A DNA stretch of 64,000 nt from Candidatus Endomicrobiellum calonymphae (GCA_031269945.1 JAISYK010000007.1:62001-126000); one strand, 5' to 3'; positions 27,339-38,596 are shown, counted from the stretch's first letter. Notes: generated by a model not told the origin, from the letters alone. A program made the numbers and translations.

Positions 27339-28583
27339 ATGAAAAATAGTTTTAGTGGAAAGTTTTGTATTTTTTGTAATAAAGAGTATCCTCGTAAGTT
27401 GTTGGGGGTAAATGGTGTCTATATTTGTGAGGAATGTGCGAGAAGTTCATTGGAGACTTTTGAGGCTTTAAATAAGGAAGAGTCAAAAGAAATTATTTTG
27501 AAATTGCCAAAACCAAGTGAAATAAAAAGGTTTCTTGATGATTATGTTGTAGGGCAGGAATATGCGAAAAAAGTTTTATCCGTATCCGTGTATAATCACT
27601 ACAAGAGAATGAAAGCTTCATTCCCTAAATCAAAGAAAGATGATGTTGAGATTCAAAAGGCCAATATTTTACTTATAGGTCCCACTGGTACGGGAAAAAC
27701 TCTTTTAGCACAGACTTTGGCGAAGATGCTTGATGTTCCATTTGCTATTTCCGATGCAACTACCTTAACTGAAGCTGGGTATGTTGGAGAAGATGTTGAA
27801 AACATACTTTTAAGACTTATGCAAAATGCAAATTTCGATATAAAAAGAGCGGAAAAAGGCGTGATTTATATTGATGAAATAGATAAAATTTCGAAAAAAT
27901 CTGACAATGTTTCTATAACAAGAGATGTTTCTGGTGAGGGTGTTCAGCAAGCTCTTCTGAAAATTTTGGAAGGAACCATTGCAAGCGTTTCTCCACAAGG
28001 TGGTAGGAAACATCCGCAACAAGAATATATTAACATAGATACTACGAATATTCTTTTTGTTTGTGGAGGTACTTTTAATGGTCTTGAAGATTTGGTAGAG
28101 AAACGTTTATCAAGAAAAACTTTAGGTTTTATAAAAGATGTTGATAGTAAAAGTAGTTTTAAGAATAGTGATTATGTGCTTTCTAAAGTTGAAGGCGAAG
28201 ATTTAGTAAAATTCGGACTTATACCAGAATTTATAGGAAGACTTCCTATAGTTGCGACATTGAAATGTTTAACAGTGGATGATTTGGTTTATATCTTAAC
28301 AAGGCCTAAAAATGCTTTAATAAAGCAGTATCAAAAAATGTTTAAATTTGAAAATGTCGAGCTTGAGTTTGAGAAAGAGGCACTAAAAAAAATAGCGGAT
28401 GAGGCATTAAAAAGAGGATCTGGTGCGAGAGGGTTGAGGTCAATTATAGAGAATTTACTATTAGACACAATGTTTAGTATTCCGGATGATATTTCAATTG
28501 TAAAAAGTACGGTCACAGCTGAAACTGTGATGAAAAAAGAGAATCCTAAATTTGTATATAAAAAGACAAGGGAGCCTGCATGA
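27339..28583 (+). CDS. clpX: ATP-dependent Clp protease ATP-binding subunit
   Basis: The protein is 414 residues from ATG 27339. The N-terminal zinc-binding domain has the C4 pattern CIFC...CEEC. The AAA+ core has Walker A GPTGTGKT, Walker B VIYIDEID, pore loop GYVGEDVE and a sensor 2 region GARGLR. The IGF loop that docks to ClpP appears as LGF. ClpX unfolds tagged proteins and threads them into ClpP. Its stop overlaps the start of lon by 4 bases (ATGA), so the two are translationally coupled. Confidence 0.96.
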   Translation: MKNSFSGKFCIFCNKEYPRKLLGVNGVYICEECARSSLETFEALNKEESKEIILKLPKPSEIKRFLDDYVVGQEYAKKVLSVSVYNHYKRMKASFPKSKKDDVEIQKANILLIGPTGTGKTLLAQTLAKMLDVPFAISDATTLTEAGYVGEDVENILLRLMQNANFDIKRAEKGVIYIDEIDKISKKSDNVSITRDVSGEGVQQALLKILEGTIASVSPQGGRKHPQQEYINIDTTNILFVCGGTFNGLEDLVEKRLSRKTLGFIKDVDSKSSFKNSDYVLSKVEGEDLVKFGLIPEFIGRLPIVATLKCLTVDDLVYILTRPKNALIKQYQKMFKFENVELEFEKEALKKIADEALKRGSGARGLRSIIENLLLDTMFSIPDDISIVKSTVTAETVMKKENPKFVYKKTREPA

Positions 28584-30928
28584 ATATGTTAGATAAATTT
28601 TCTAATGGTAAAAATGAAGTATCTAAAGTTCCTGAGGTACTTCCTCTTCTTCCCGTGAGGGAAATGGTTTTGTATCCTACGATGGTACTTCCAATTAGTG
28701 TAGGTAGAGAAAAATCTATTAAAGCTTTAGAAGAAGCTATGGCGACAAATAGGCTTATTTTTATCGTTACACAAAAAAATATTCAGGTTGAAGACCCTGC
28801 ACCTAGCGATATTTATAATGTAGGTACTGTTTGCGAAGTACTTCAAATATTGAAAATGACGGATGGGATGAAAGTCCTCGTTGAGGGTGTATTTAGAGCT
28901 CAGTGGACAGATTTTAAACTGAGCGATAAAGGTTATGTTGAGGTAGGGTTTAAGGTTTTTGATGAAAAAGTTGAAAAAACTCCTGAGACCGAAGCAATTA
29001 TGAGGCAATCTGTTATTCTTTTTGAACAGTATGTGAAATTAAATTCGAGAATGGCGATAGAAATTTTTGTTTCTGTAAGTAATATCACTGATCCTTCAAA
29101 ACTTGCGGATACAATAGCGTCGCATCTTGCTATAAAAAATAACGATAAGCAGGCAATTCTTGAATTGATAAACCCAGTTGAACGTTTAGAAAAGATAATT
29201 CGAATACTGGATTCGGAGATAGAAATATTAAATATTGAAAGACGAATCCAAAGCAGAGTAAGGAATCAGATAGAGAAAACTCAAAAAGAGTATTATCTTA
29301 CTGAGCAAATGAAGGCTATCCAGAAAGAACTTAAACAAAAAGATGATGCACAAAAAGATATTGACGAATTGAAGGATAAATTAAAAAAAATAAAAATGTC
29401 ACGAGTTGCGGAAGATGCTGCGGATAAAGAGGTAGCAAGGCTTGAGAAAATGATGCCGATGTCTCCCGAAGCTGTTGTTATAAGAACATATCTTGAGTGG
29501 CTTTTGGATTTACCTTGGGAAAAGTCAACTCCGGATAATTTGGATTTAAAAAGAGCTGAAGAAATTTTAGATCAAGATCATTACGGACTTAAAAAGATTA
29601 AAGAAAGAATTTTAGAGTATCTTGCGGTTTTATCTAGAGTGCAGAAGACAAAAGGGTCTGTTTTATGTTTTATTGGTCCTCCTGGTGTTGGTAAAACTTC
29701 TATTGCAAAATCTGTCGCTAGAAGTCTTGGAAGAAATTTTGTGAGAATTTCTTTGGGGGGAGTTACAGATGAAGCCGAAATAAGAGGTCATCGACGTACT
29801 TATATAGGCTCTATGCCGGGGAAGATTATCCAGTCAATGAAAAAAGCGGGTTCTAATAATCCGGTTTTTATTCTCGACGAAATAGATAAAATGGGTTCTG
29901 ATTGGAGAGGTAGTCCATCATCGGCGTTGCTTGAAGTTTTGGACCCTGAACAAAACTATGCTTTTAATGACCATTATCTCGATGTGGATTTTGATTTGTC
30001 AAATGTTATGTTTATAACTACAGCGAATACATTAAATAATATTCCAAACACTCTACTTGATAGATTAGAAGTTATAAGATTTTCTAGCTATACTGATAGC
30101 GAAAAGTATCATATAGCAGAAAATTTTATAATTCCTAAGCAATTGAAAGAGCACGGATTAAAACCTGAAGAGCTTACCCTTTGTGATGGTGTAATTAGTG
30201 CTATAATCAAAAATTATACTCATGAAGCTGGGGTTCGTAATCTTACAAGAGAAATTGCAAATATTTGTAGGAAAGTAATAAAGGAATTAGAATTCAATAA
30301 AGAGTTGAAAGTAGTAAAGATTGCAAGTAGAAATTTAGATGATTATTTAGGCGTAGCTCATTACGAGAGAGAGAGGATACCTGAGAATGGTGTTGGAGTG
30401 GTAACTGGCCTTGCGTGGAGTGATGTTGGTGGAGAAGTGCTTACGATAGAAGTAAATAAAATGAAAGGGAAAGGTTCTTTGGTTCTTACGGGAAAACTTG
30501 GCGATGTTATGAAGGAATCTGCACAGGCTGCCTTGACTTATATTCGTTCAGCTTCGCAGAAGTTGTCAATAGATGAAGATGTGTTTTCAAAAACTGACTT
30601 TCATGTACATGTACCTGAAGGAGCAGTGCCAAAAGACGGACCGAGTGCGGGAATTGCGCTAGCGACTGCTTTGGCTTCAGTATGCATGGATAAGTCTGTA
30701 AGAAAGAAAATTGCAATGACAGGAGAAGTCACATTAAGAGGTAGAGTCCTCGGCATTGGAGGACTTAAAGAGAAGGTTCTTGCTGCTCACAACGAAGGGA
30801 TAACTACTGTACTATTCCCTGAAAGTAATAAAAAGGATTTAGTTGATATACCTGAGGACGTAACAAAAAAGCTTAAGATGATACCTGTCTCTCATATGGA
30901 TGAAGTAATTTCGTTAGTTGTAGAGTAG
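28580..30928 (+). CDS. lon: ATP-dependent protease Lon
   Basis: The 782-residue protein is full length (E. coli 784). The N-terminal substrate-binding domain starts with [14 protein letters not shown] coiled-coil ([12 protein letters not shown]) leads into the AAA+ domain with Walker A GPPGVGKT and Walker [10 protein letters not shown]. The C-terminal protease has the catalytic Ser in PKDGPSAG and the catalytic Lys in [12 protein letters not shown]. It degrades misfolded and some regulatory proteins in the cytoplasm. It overlaps clpX by 4 bases and is followed by an aminotransferase pseudogene. Confidence 0.97.
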   Translation: MNMLDKFSNGKNEVSKVPEVLPLLPVREMVLYPTMVLPISVGREKSIKALEEAMATNRLIFIVTQKNIQVEDPAPSDIYNVGTVCEVLQILKMTDGMKVLVEGVFRAQWTDFKLSDKGYVEVGFKVFDEKVEKTPETEAIMRQSVILFEQYVKLNSRMAIEIFVSVSNITDPSKLADTIASHLAIKNNDKQAILELINPVERLEKIIRILDSEIEILNIERRIQSRVRNQIEKTQKEYYLTEQMKAIQKELKQKDDAQKDIDELKDKLKKIKMSRVAEDAADKEVARLEKMMPMSPEAVVIRTYLEWLLDLPWEKSTPDNLDLKRAEEILDQDHYGLKKIKERILEYLAVLSRVQKTKGSVLCFIGPPGVGKTSIAKSVARSLGRNFVRISLGGVTDEAEIRGHRRTYIGSMPGKIIQSMKKAGSNNPVFILDEIDKMGSDWRGSPSSALLEVLDPEQNYAFNDHYLDVDFDLSNVMFITTANTLNNIPNTLLDRLEVIRFSSYTDSEKYHIAENFIIPKQLKEHGLKPEELTLCDGVISAIIKNYTHEAGVRNLTREIANICRKVIKELEFNKELKVVKIASRNLDDYLGVAHYERERIPENGVGVVTGLAWSDVGGEVLTIEVNKMKGKGSLVLTGKLGDVMKESAQAALTYIRSASQKLSIDEDVFSKTDFHVHVPEGAVPKDGPSAGIALATALASVCMDKSVRKKIAMTGEVTLRGRVLGIGGLKEKVLAAHNEGITTVLFPESNKKDLVDIPEDVTKKLKMIPVSHMDEVISLVVE

Positions 30929-30985
30929 TAAGTAGTATCATAAATAAACTATCTGAAGCAAAGTAAACAAAAAAAAATAGAAGAA

Positions 30986-31835
30986 GTGAAAAAACTACGA
31001 GGTATTATTATATTTTAACTTCAGCCCCATTACTCTTCCTGTTCCGCCAGAAGTTGCTCTTGAAAGAGGCCATTGCATATAGAATTAATTATATAGGTAA
31101 GTAGGATAAAGATGAATTCGCAGCGGTTTATAGAAATGTTGTAGAGTGTTTAAAAGAATATATTTCTGACTAAAATGAAGAGGTGTGTGTTTTGGCCGTT
31201 TCTGAAATAGGAGTTATGGAGGTAGTTGTTGCAAATCTTTTAAGTTCTGAAGATGAAGTTGTAGTTGAAAGTTGTGGTAGTAATTTCGACAACAAGATGA
31301 ATGAGAATTGTACAAGGATATGGATTAAAAGTTGTTTCTGTTTGTGTTGAATGGGAAAAGTAGTAAGGTCTGCTGAAATAGAAAAAAAAACTTCTAAAGG
31401 CAATCCAGTCAATCCTAAGCCTGGAGCTTTTTATGCTGCATTTACTGAAACCTTAACAGGTATTGCGAATAAATGATTATTAAAGTTATTGGTGAAATAA
31501 TTTTAAAAACAGTTGCTGTCTTAATTGTTGACGCAATTTCTGGACTTGTAGATCAGAAGAATTTATGACTGCCGAATGGAAGAAAATAGTTGATGTAACA
31601 ATTTTTGGTTTATAAAAATGTTTTATATTTGCTCCTCTAGACTTGCTTTTATAAAAATTTAAGCGATAAAGCGTGGAAGTTTGTTGAACTTTCCAAGCTG
31701 CCGAAGTTTTATTTTATGTTGAAAAAATACAGAGAATCTTGAAATGAGCGAAGTTGTTATAGATTTCTTTACAAAGAATACTATAAGAAATGCGATAAAT
31801 ATTTCAAATAAATGTCAATGGATAAAATATATGTA
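30986..31835 (+). pseudogene. Degraded class V aminotransferase (serine/alanine-glyoxylate type)
   Basis: The sequence retains a recognisable class V aminotransferase in several frames. The start FNFSPITLPVPPEVALE at about 31014-31064 corresponds to the family's FNPGPTPVPPEV. LAVSEIGVMEVVVANLL is at about 31191-31240. A segment with SKGNPVNPKPGAFYAAFTET is near 31390-31450, and LIVDAISGL is near 31523-31550, the PLP Asp strand. SDKAWKF- and KLPKFYF-like pieces lie near 31660-31715. Stops and frameshifts occur throughout, and the PLP lysine region is disrupted. Relatives make serine or glycine from glyoxylate or hydroxypyruvate, so loss may mean reliance on host amino acids. Confidence 0.82.
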
Positions 31836-31912
31836 AAAGGGAGAGCATTATTATAGTTACAAGGTTATTACAATAAAAATCGTAAAAAATAATAATTTGA
31901 AAGTTAGTGGAA

Positions 31913-31942
31913 GGGAGAGACATGTTATCTCTCTCTTTTTTT
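31913..31942 (+). terminator. Rho-independent terminator
   Basis: GAGAGA (31915-31920) pairs with TCTCTC (31928-31933) around a 7-base loop and is followed by seven T (31936-31942). It lies between the aminotransferase remnant and miaB, so it probably ended the former lon-side operon. Confidence 0.75.
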
Positions 31943-32033
31943 GCGTTGATGTTGAATTGACTTAAAGTATTAAATTAAGATATAAGTTAGAGTCATTGGT
32001 CTTTTAAAAAAAGAATGTTTTAGGATAAATTTA

Positions 32034-33299
32034 TTGAATTATTTAATTAAAACATTAGGTTGCCAGGTAAATATGTGTGATTCTGATAGGCTTAATTCTG
32101 TTTTTTTGGATTATGGAGCTTCTAAAGTAGACAATTTTTGGGATGCAGATGTATTTATACTTAATACTTGCTCAGTAAGAATGCAGTCTGAACAGAAAGC
32201 TTTTTCTTATCTTGGAAGAATAGAAGAATTTAAACGACAAAATTCAAATATGAAAATAGTTGTCATGGGTTGTATGGCCGAAAGACTTGGTTATAGTATT
32301 AAGAAGCGCTTTAAAAGCGTTGATTTAGTTATAGGTACGAAAGATATCGATAGTAGTGTTTCTAAAATTATAGATTTATGTTATTTAAAAAAACCTTTTA
32401 AAAAAATGAATTTCAATGTTAACTTTAGATCTGAAATTGTAAAGCATATTACTATTATGAAAGGTTGTAATAATTATTGTTCTTATTGTGTAGTTCCATT
32501 TGTAAGAGGAATTGAGAAAAGTTTTAATTCCAGTACAATAATAAAAAAATGTTCTTTGGTTGTGAAAAATGGTGTTAGAGAAATAATATTTTTTGGTCAA
32601 AATGTAAATTCGTATAAATACGGAAATGTAGATTTCTCTTTATTGCTAAGAAATGTTGCATCAATAAAAGATCTTGAAAGAATTAGGTTTATGACAAATC
32701 ATCCTAAGGATTTAAGCGATAACTTAATAAATGTCATATCTGAAAGTTCAAAAATATGTTCACATATTCATCTACCTATGCAGTCTGCATCTAATAAGAT
32801 TCTTCAAGCGATGGATAGGAAGTATACTTATGAATATTATTTAAATTTAATTGAAAAATTAAGATTTGCTGTTCCCAATATAAGTATAACGACTGATATT
32901 ATAGTGGGTTTCCCTGGGGAAACTGATAAAGATTTTGAGTACACTTTGAATGCAGTGAAAAATATAAGATTTAGTGGATTGTATGTTTTTAAGTATTCGC
33001 CGCGTCCTAATACGAAAGCATTTAAAATGATTGACAATGTGTCTAAAACAGAAAAAAAGAAACGACATACTATTATACTTAAAGAATCGAACAAAATTTC
33101 TGCTGAAATTGTTTTGAAAATGTTGGGGAATAAATATCAAGTTTTAATTGAAAAAATTGATGGTGGTTTTATGGAGGCAAAAACAAAGAGTGGACATAAA
33201 ATTTTTTTAAAAATTAATAAAAAATATTATGGTAAGATTCTCAATGTTGTTATAAAAGAAGTAAAGGGGAATTCGTTGTTTGGTGATGTGATAGATTAG
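32034..33299 (+). CDS. miaB: tRNA-2-methylthio-N6-dimethylallyladenosine synthase MiaB
   Basis: The 421-residue protein starts at TTG 32034; no in-frame ATG exists between the previous stop and this point. The N-terminal UPF0004 domain holds the three cysteines of the auxiliary cluster (GCQVN, NTCSVR, MGCMAE). The radical SAM core has GCNNYCSYC, and a C-terminal TRAM domain follows. MiaB adds a methylthio group to i6A37 in tRNAs that read codons starting with U, after MiaA has prenylated the base. miaA is at 38597. Both enzymes look intact, so the full ms2i6A pathway is present in this window. Confidence 0.93.
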   Translation: MNYLIKTLGCQVNMCDSDRLNSVFLDYGASKVDNFWDADVFILNTCSVRMQSEQKAFSYLGRIEEFKRQNSNMKIVVMGCMAERLGYSIKKRFKSVDLVIGTKDIDSSVSKIIDLCYLKKPFKKMNFNVNFRSEIVKHITIMKGCNNYCSYCVVPFVRGIEKSFNSSTIIKKCSLVVKNGVREIIFFGQNVNSYKYGNVDFSLLLRNVASIKDLERIRFMTNHPKDLSDNLINVISESSKICSHIHLPMQSASNKILQAMDRKYTYEYYLNLIEKLRFAVPNISITTDIIVGFPGETDKDFEYTLNAVKNIRFSGLYVFKYSPRPNTKAFKMIDNVSKTEKKKRHTIILKESNKISAEIVLKMLGNKYQVLIEKIDGGFMEAKTKSGHKIFLKINKKYYGKILNVVIKEVKGNSLFGDVID

Positions 33300-33329
33300 T
33301 TGGTGAGTAAGTGTAGTTAATTGTTATAT

Positions 33330-33947
33330 ATGAAAGGGCTTATTACAGTTACAATTATGGGTTTGATGTTATTTGTTCTTTTTAAGTTTGAGAGTAAAGT
33401 TAGATTGTTTACCGAAATATTTAATAGAAATCCATACGAAGATTATATTGTTAAATATTCTGATTATTTCGGTGTTGATTCTTTGCTCGTTAAAGTTGTC
33501 ATAAAAAAGGAATCTAACTCGTCTCATAGTGTTGTTTCAAATAAAGGTGCGGTGGGGCTCATGCAAATAATGCCTAAAACAGCTTTAGAGATTGCGAAAC
33601 GATTAAATATTATGGACTACTCATATAGTAAGCTCAAAGAAGCTGAAATAAATATAATGTTTGGAACATATTATTTACGAAGACTTTTAAGCTATTACAA
33701 TAATAATTTAATTTTAGCTTTAGCTGCGTATAACGCGGGATTAGGGAACGTTGAAAATTGGTACAGTAAAAATTATAAACTTGCTGAAAAAGTATGCGAA
33801 ATACCTTTTAAAGAAACAAGGAATTACGTTCAATCTGTAATATTTACCTACAAGTTGTATAAATTTTTGTATGCTTTTAAGAATAGAGTATGTTTTGAAA
33901 AATATAAGAGTAAATTTAGCTTGCAAAATAATAATTTTTCTAATTGA
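33330..33947 (+). CDS. Membrane-anchored lytic transglycosylase (SLT family)
   Basis: From ATG 33330 the protein is 205 residues; an in-frame TTG at 33321 adds three. A hydrophobic N-terminal segment (about residues 2-18) is a signal anchor. The SLT domain has the catalytic Glu in VIKKESNSS, GAVGLMQIMP and AYNAGLGNV. It cleaves peptidoglycan between MurNAc and GlcNAc, forming 1,6-anhydro ends, and acts in the periplasm. This and murJ show that peptidoglycan is still made. The gene lies 30 bases after miaB. Confidence 0.9.
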   Translation: MKGLITVTIMGLMLFVLFKFESKVRLFTEIFNRNPYEDYIVKYSDYFGVDSLLVKVVIKKESNSSHSVVSNKGAVGLMQIMPKTALEIAKRLNIMDYSYSKLKEAEINIMFGTYYLRRLLSYYNNNLILALAAYNAGLGNVENWYSKNYKLAEKVCEIPFKETRNYVQSVIFTYKLYKFLYAFKNRVCFEKYKSKFSLQNNNFSN

Positions 33948-34088
33948 ATGATGAATGAAAATTTAATGAACTCTAGCGTTTTTAGTAGTTTTTATTTTCT
34001 ATAAAGAAAATTATTTAAGGTTATTGAAAAAGATTTAAACTAGGAGAGTAAAAGAATCAAAAAATCTTTTGGGAAGTTAACGCCTTTA

Positions 34089-36611
34089 ATGGAGCAATAT
34101 TGGGATATTAAAGTTAGATACTCCAATATGGTGCTTTTTTTTCGCTTAGGTGATTTTTATGAGATGTTTAGTGACGATGCAGTAAAAGTGGCACCTATTC
34201 TTGAAATTGTACTTACACAAAGGAATGGGGTTCCAATGTGCGGGGTACCTTATCATTCAGCAAACTCATATATAATAAAACTTATAACAAAAGGATTTAA
34301 AGTTGCTATTTGTGAACAACTTGAAATACCTGGAAATATAAAGGGCATTGTAAAACGAGGGGTTACGAAGGTCATAACTCCTGGGACAATTTTGGATGAT
34401 GTTCTTTTAGAGTCAAAAGAAAATAATTTTTTGATGTCGCTATTTATTGATGATGATTTATTGCCTACTGCATTTGCTGTAGCTGACATATCAACTGGTG
34501 TTTTTTTTACCTCAGAAATAACGTTAAAATCTATCGAAACCGAGATATCAAAGTATAATCCAGGAGAGCTTATTGTATCTTCAGTTAGTATGCGAAATAA
34601 GTCAACTTCGGATTTTTTAGCGAAGTTTAAAATACCTGTTTCTGATGTAAGTGACTCATTTTTTAGTGTTGAAAATGCTAAAAGAGTAATATGCGATGTT
34701 TTTGGTTATGGGGCATTAGAAAAGTTTAACCTTGATCTTGATAAGGAAGAAATGGTTTGTGCATGTGGTGCTTTACTTGCTTATATAAAAGAAGTGCGAC
34801 CTAGAGGTGTTTCTATTTTTTTAAATATAAAATATATAAACAATTCTAATTTTATGTATTTAGACAGCGTTGCGATAAAAAATCTCGAACTTTTTAATTC
34901 CATATTGAATAAGAAAACTGCAAACTCATTGCTTTCTGTAGTGGATTCTACAAAAACACCTATGGGAGCAAGAACTATACGACAGTGGCTTATAAGACCA
35001 CTTTTAGATATTTTAAAAATCGAAGCTCGCCAGAGTGTTGTAAAATTTTTCATGGATAATTCAGGCTTAAGGAAAAAGATAATTGAAAAATTAGAGCTCG
35101 TCTCTGACGTTGAAAGAATAATTGCAAGAATTACTTCTGGTAATACAAATCCTAAGGATATGATAGCGTTAAAATATTCTTTAAAAGTGTTTAGCGATAT
35201 TTCTGAGATTATAAAATGTGGAAATTTATTGGATTTTTATATTCCCGATAATACTCAAGTGATAGATAAAATTTCGTTGTGTTTATCTGAAGATCCTTCG
35301 GTGTCTTTAAAAGTGGGGAATGTAATTAAAAGTGGTTTTGATGATGAACTCGATGAATTGAGAAGAATATCTGCTGACACAAAGTTTTATATGTCTAATT
35401 TAGAGATTAAAGAAAGATCTTTGACTGGAATAAGTAATCTTAAAATAGGTTATACCTCAGTATTTGGGTATTACATAGAAATTAGCAAATCAAATATTGT
35501 GTCGGTACCTAAGCATTATATTCGAAAACAAACTGTTACAGCTGGCGAAAGATATATAACGGAGGAATTGAAAACTCTTGAGGAAAAAATATTATCTGCA
35601 CAAGAAAAGATCTTAAGACTTGAAAGTAATATATTTAATACTTTAAGATTGGAGATATCTGTTTTTAGTTCTAGTATTTTAAAAGCTTCTCAAATTATTT
35701 CAGAGATTGATATTTTTTGCGGATTTGCTTCGAGTGCACTAGAATATAATTATTCTTGTCCTAAAATTTCATGTGATATGGATCTTTCTATCGAAGGTGG
35801 CAGACATCCTGTATTAGAAAGAGTGTTGAAAAGTGGTGAATTTACAGCGAATGATATTTCATTTAAAGATGGTTCAAGTATAATGATACTTACTGGGCCA
35901 AATATGTCTGGAAAATCTACTTATTTAAGACAAACTGCGCTTATTGTAATAATGGCACAGATTGGATCATTTGTTCCAGCTTATAGTGCTAAAATAGGAC
36001 TTGTTGACAGAATATTTACAAGAATAGGTGCGGGAGATAATCTCGCGGGTGGTGAATCGACTTTTATGGTAGAGATGACAGAAACAGCAAATATTTTAAA
36101 TCAATACACGGAAAGGAGTCTTATTATTCTCGATGAAGTTGGTAGGGGAACATCTACTTATGATGGAATAGCTATTGCTTGGGCGATTATAGAGTTTTTT
36201 GCAGAAGATAAAAAGGAATCAAAAGTACTTTTTGCGACACACTATTTTGAACTTACTGGGCTTTCTAATGTTTTTAAGGGAGTAGTAAATTATAATGTTA
36301 GTATTGAAGAGTGGGATGGCAAAGTTGTATTTTTACACAAAATAGTGCAAGGTAGTGCGGATAAATCTTACGGAATATATGTTGCAAAAATTGCGGGAAT
36401 ACCTCGCCAAATTATTGAAAAAGCTTATAAGATTTTGAAAAAACTTGAAATAAATTCTATCAATCAAAAATCTGGTGATAACCTGAAATTTAAATTTTTT
36501 TCTACTAGTAAATATCAAATTTTAGAAGAATTAAAAAATGTTAACATTAAAACTTTGAATCCTATGAAAGCGTTAAATTTGTTATATGCTTGGAAAAAGC
36601 GATGTGAGTAA
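34089..36611 (+). CDS. mutS: DNA mismatch repair protein MutS
   Basis: The protein is 840 residues from the first ATG (E. coli 853). The mismatch-recognition Phe is in GDFYE near residue 24. The clamp and lever domains follow. The ATPase has Walker A TGPNMSGKST, Walker B LIILDEVGRGTST and FATHYFELT. The MutS-typical residues KLTPL lie in frame just before this ATG. A GGAGAG ribosome-binding site at 34043-34048 is 7 bases before an ATC codon at 34056, so translation may begin at a non-standard codon 33 bases upstream. MutS recognises mismatches and recruits MutL, encoded next at 36755. The frame is otherwise intact. Confidence 0.95.
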   Translation: MEQYWDIKVRYSNMVLFFRLGDFYEMFSDDAVKVAPILEIVLTQRNGVPMCGVPYHSANSYIIKLITKGFKVAICEQLEIPGNIKGIVKRGVTKVITPGTILDDVLLESKENNFLMSLFIDDDLLPTAFAVADISTGVFFTSEITLKSIETEISKYNPGELIVSSVSMRNKSTSDFLAKFKIPVSDVSDSFFSVENAKRVICDVFGYGALEKFNLDLDKEEMVCACGALLAYIKEVRPRGVSIFLNIKYINNSNFMYLDSVAIKNLELFNSILNKKTANSLLSVVDSTKTPMGARTIRQWLIRPLLDILKIEARQSVVKFFMDNSGLRKKIIEKLELVSDVERIIARITSGNTNPKDMIALKYSLKVFSDISEIIKCGNLLDFYIPDNTQVIDKISLCLSEDPSVSLKVGNVIKSGFDDELDELRRISADTKFYMSNLEIKERSLTGISNLKIGYTSVFGYYIEISKSNIVSVPKHYIRKQTVTAGERYITEELKTLEEKILSAQEKILRLESNIFNTLRLEISVFSSSILKASQIISEIDIFCGFASSALEYNYSCPKISCDMDLSIEGGRHPVLERVLKSGEFTANDISFKDGSSIMILTGPNMSGKSTYLRQTALIVIMAQIGSFVPAYSAKIGLVDRIFTRIGAGDNLAGGESTFMVEMTETANILNQYTERSLIILDEVGRGTSTYDGIAIAWAIIEFFAEDKKESKVLFATHYFELTGLSNVFKGVVNYNVSIEEWDGKVVFLHKIVQGSADKSYGIYVAKIAGIPRQIIEKAYKILKKLEINSINQKSGDNLKFKFFSTSKYQILEELKNVNIKTLNPMKALNLLYAWKKRCE

Positions 36612-36754
36612 GTGTGTGCGTTTAGTTCATGAGTAAAATTTGTCATTAATTAAAATATAATTTACTAAATAAAATGGAATAGAAAGAACAAGAATGCAAA
36701 AAAATAATGTAAGAGAATTGTGATCGATAAACTAGTGAAAAAAGAAACTCTAAG

Positions 36755-38578
36755 ATGTCAATAAATATTTTATCGCACGAAACGATCAATAAGATAGCTG
36801 CAGGTGAAGTTATAGAACGTCCATTAAATGTTGTTAAAGAGCTCGTAGAAAACTCTTTAGATGCCTTTGCCTCTTCTGTTATTGCTGAAATATTAGGAGC
36901 TGGAAAAAAATTCATAAGGGTTTCTGATAATGGCCTTGGGATGAATAGGAAAGATTTAGAGCTTTCTATACTGAGGCATGCCACAAGTAAAATTAAAGAT
37001 TTTAGTGACTTGTCACAAGTTCGTTCGTTGGGATTTAGAGGAGAAGCTCTTGCTTCTATAGTTACTATTTCGAATTTCAGAATGAAAACTAAAAAGAAAG
37101 GTGAATTTTCTGGTTGGGAACTTTTGTCAAATGGTGGAAAAAACGTTGAAGTTGCTCCATGGTCAGGATCAGAAGGAACTATATCAGAGGTGGGAGATTT
37201 ATTTTTTAATACTCCAGCTAGGCAAAAATTTTTAAAAAGCGATTCTACAGAGCGTTCAAGGATTATAAGTTTACTTGAGGAGATGGCTCTTGCAAATCAG
37301 TGTATAACTTTTAAGATGCTTTCCGAAAATAAAATGATTTTTTTTGCTCCTAAAACAGATAACAAAACGGAAAGGATTTTAGATGTTTTAGGTAAAGACT
37401 TTTCGAAAGCGATTAGAAATGTAAAATTTAATCATTCTAAGATTTCATTGGATATTTATTTTACAGGAAAAGATTATTCATTATCTAGTAGAAGATATCA
37501 ATATCTTTTTGTAAATTCTAGGCCGATCAATTATCCTAAGTGGCTTATACATTGTGTTTATCAGGTTTATGGAGAATTAATTCATCGTGATAAACATCCT
37601 GGGATATTGATTTATATTGACATAAATCCGTCTGAAATTGACGTGAATATACACCCAACAAAAAGGGAAGTGAAGTTTGCGAATGAGAACAGCATGTATA
37701 ATATGTTTTTGAGATTGTTGAAAAATGCTATCATTTCGCATGAGTATTCTAAAATGCCTATAAATTTTTCAACTAATGATAACGTTTATAGTAGCTTTGA
37801 CAACAGATATCATTGTGGTGGACATACTTCTTCAAGTCCTTTTTTGACGAATGGATCTATATTTGGAGCACATCACTCTGCTAATACCTGTTATACTAAT
37901 GAATCTAGTTTTAATTATACTATCCATAAAAAAGTTTGTGATGTAGGAAAATACGTTGCTGATGCTGTTGTAAAAGAAGAACTTTCACAAAAGAAATTTT
38001 TCGATAATAGTATGAGAATTGTCGGGCAAGTTTTTGGCACTTATATTATTGTCGAAAGTAAAGGTGATCTGTGTATTTTTGATCAACATGCTGTTGCGGA
38101 GAGAATTAAATATGAACTTTATCTTTCTCAAGTAGAAATTCAAGCTATTAAAGTTCAGCAAGTGCTTGTACCTGTAAGTTTTGACTTGCCAACGAGTTTT
38201 TCTGAGCTTCTTAAGGCGAATATAGCTTTTTTTAATGAGATTGGGATAATAATTGAAGAATTTGGTCAAAATTCTTTTAGAATTACAGCATATCCGATAT
38301 TGCTTGGCAATGTATCAATAGAACGTGTGGTTAGGACGATAATCTTAGATATTGAAAATGATAAAACCGTAAAAAAAATAGAACAAGTTAAAGATAAAAT
38401 TATCCGTTCAGCATGTCGTACAAGCGTAAGAGCTGGTGATAGTATTGCGTTTTCTGAAGCTGAGAATTTGATAAAAGATCTTTTTAAGTGCAAGCTTCCT
38501 TTTACGTGTCCTCATGGTAGACCTGTGGTATATAAAATATCTTTAAAAGAATTAGAAAAATTCTTTAAAAGAAGATAG
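36755..38578 (+). CDS. mutL: DNA mismatch repair protein MutL with endonuclease motif
   Basis: The 607-residue protein has an N-terminal GHKL ATPase domain (IAAGEVIERPLNVVKELVENSLDA, DNGLGM, GFRGEAL). After a linker rich in Ser, Asn and His it has a C-terminal dimerisation domain. The latter carries DQHAVAERIKYE, which fits the endonuclease motif DQHA(x)2E(x)4E, plus ACRTSVRAGD and CPHGRP. MutL of this type nicks the strand itself and does not need MutH, as in most bacteria outside the gamma-proteobacteria. It cooperates with MutS, 143 bases upstream. Confidence 0.95.
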   Translation: MSINILSHETINKIAAGEVIERPLNVVKELVENSLDAFASSVIAEILGAGKKFIRVSDNGLGMNRKDLELSILRHATSKIKDFSDLSQVRSLGFRGEALASIVTISNFRMKTKKKGEFSGWELLSNGGKNVEVAPWSGSEGTISEVGDLFFNTPARQKFLKSDSTERSRIISLLEEMALANQCITFKMLSENKMIFFAPKTDNKTERILDVLGKDFSKAIRNVKFNHSKISLDIYFTGKDYSLSSRRYQYLFVNSRPINYPKWLIHCVYQVYGELIHRDKHPGILIYIDINPSEIDVNIHPTKREVKFANENSMYNMFLRLLKNAIISHEYSKMPINFSTNDNVYSSFDNRYHCGGHTSSSPFLTNGSIFGAHHSANTCYTNESSFNYTIHKKVCDVGKYVADAVVKEELSQKKFFDNSMRIVGQVFGTYIIVESKGDLCIFDQHAVAERIKYELYLSQVEIQAIKVQQVLVPVSFDLPTSFSELLKANIAFFNEIGIIIEEFGQNSFRITAYPILLGNVSIERVVRTIILDIENDKTVKKIEQVKDKIIRSACRTSVRAGDSIAFSEAENLIKDLFKCKLPFTCPHGRPVVYKISLKELEKFFKRR

Positions 38579-38596
38579 TTGTTTTTATCGTTAAAT

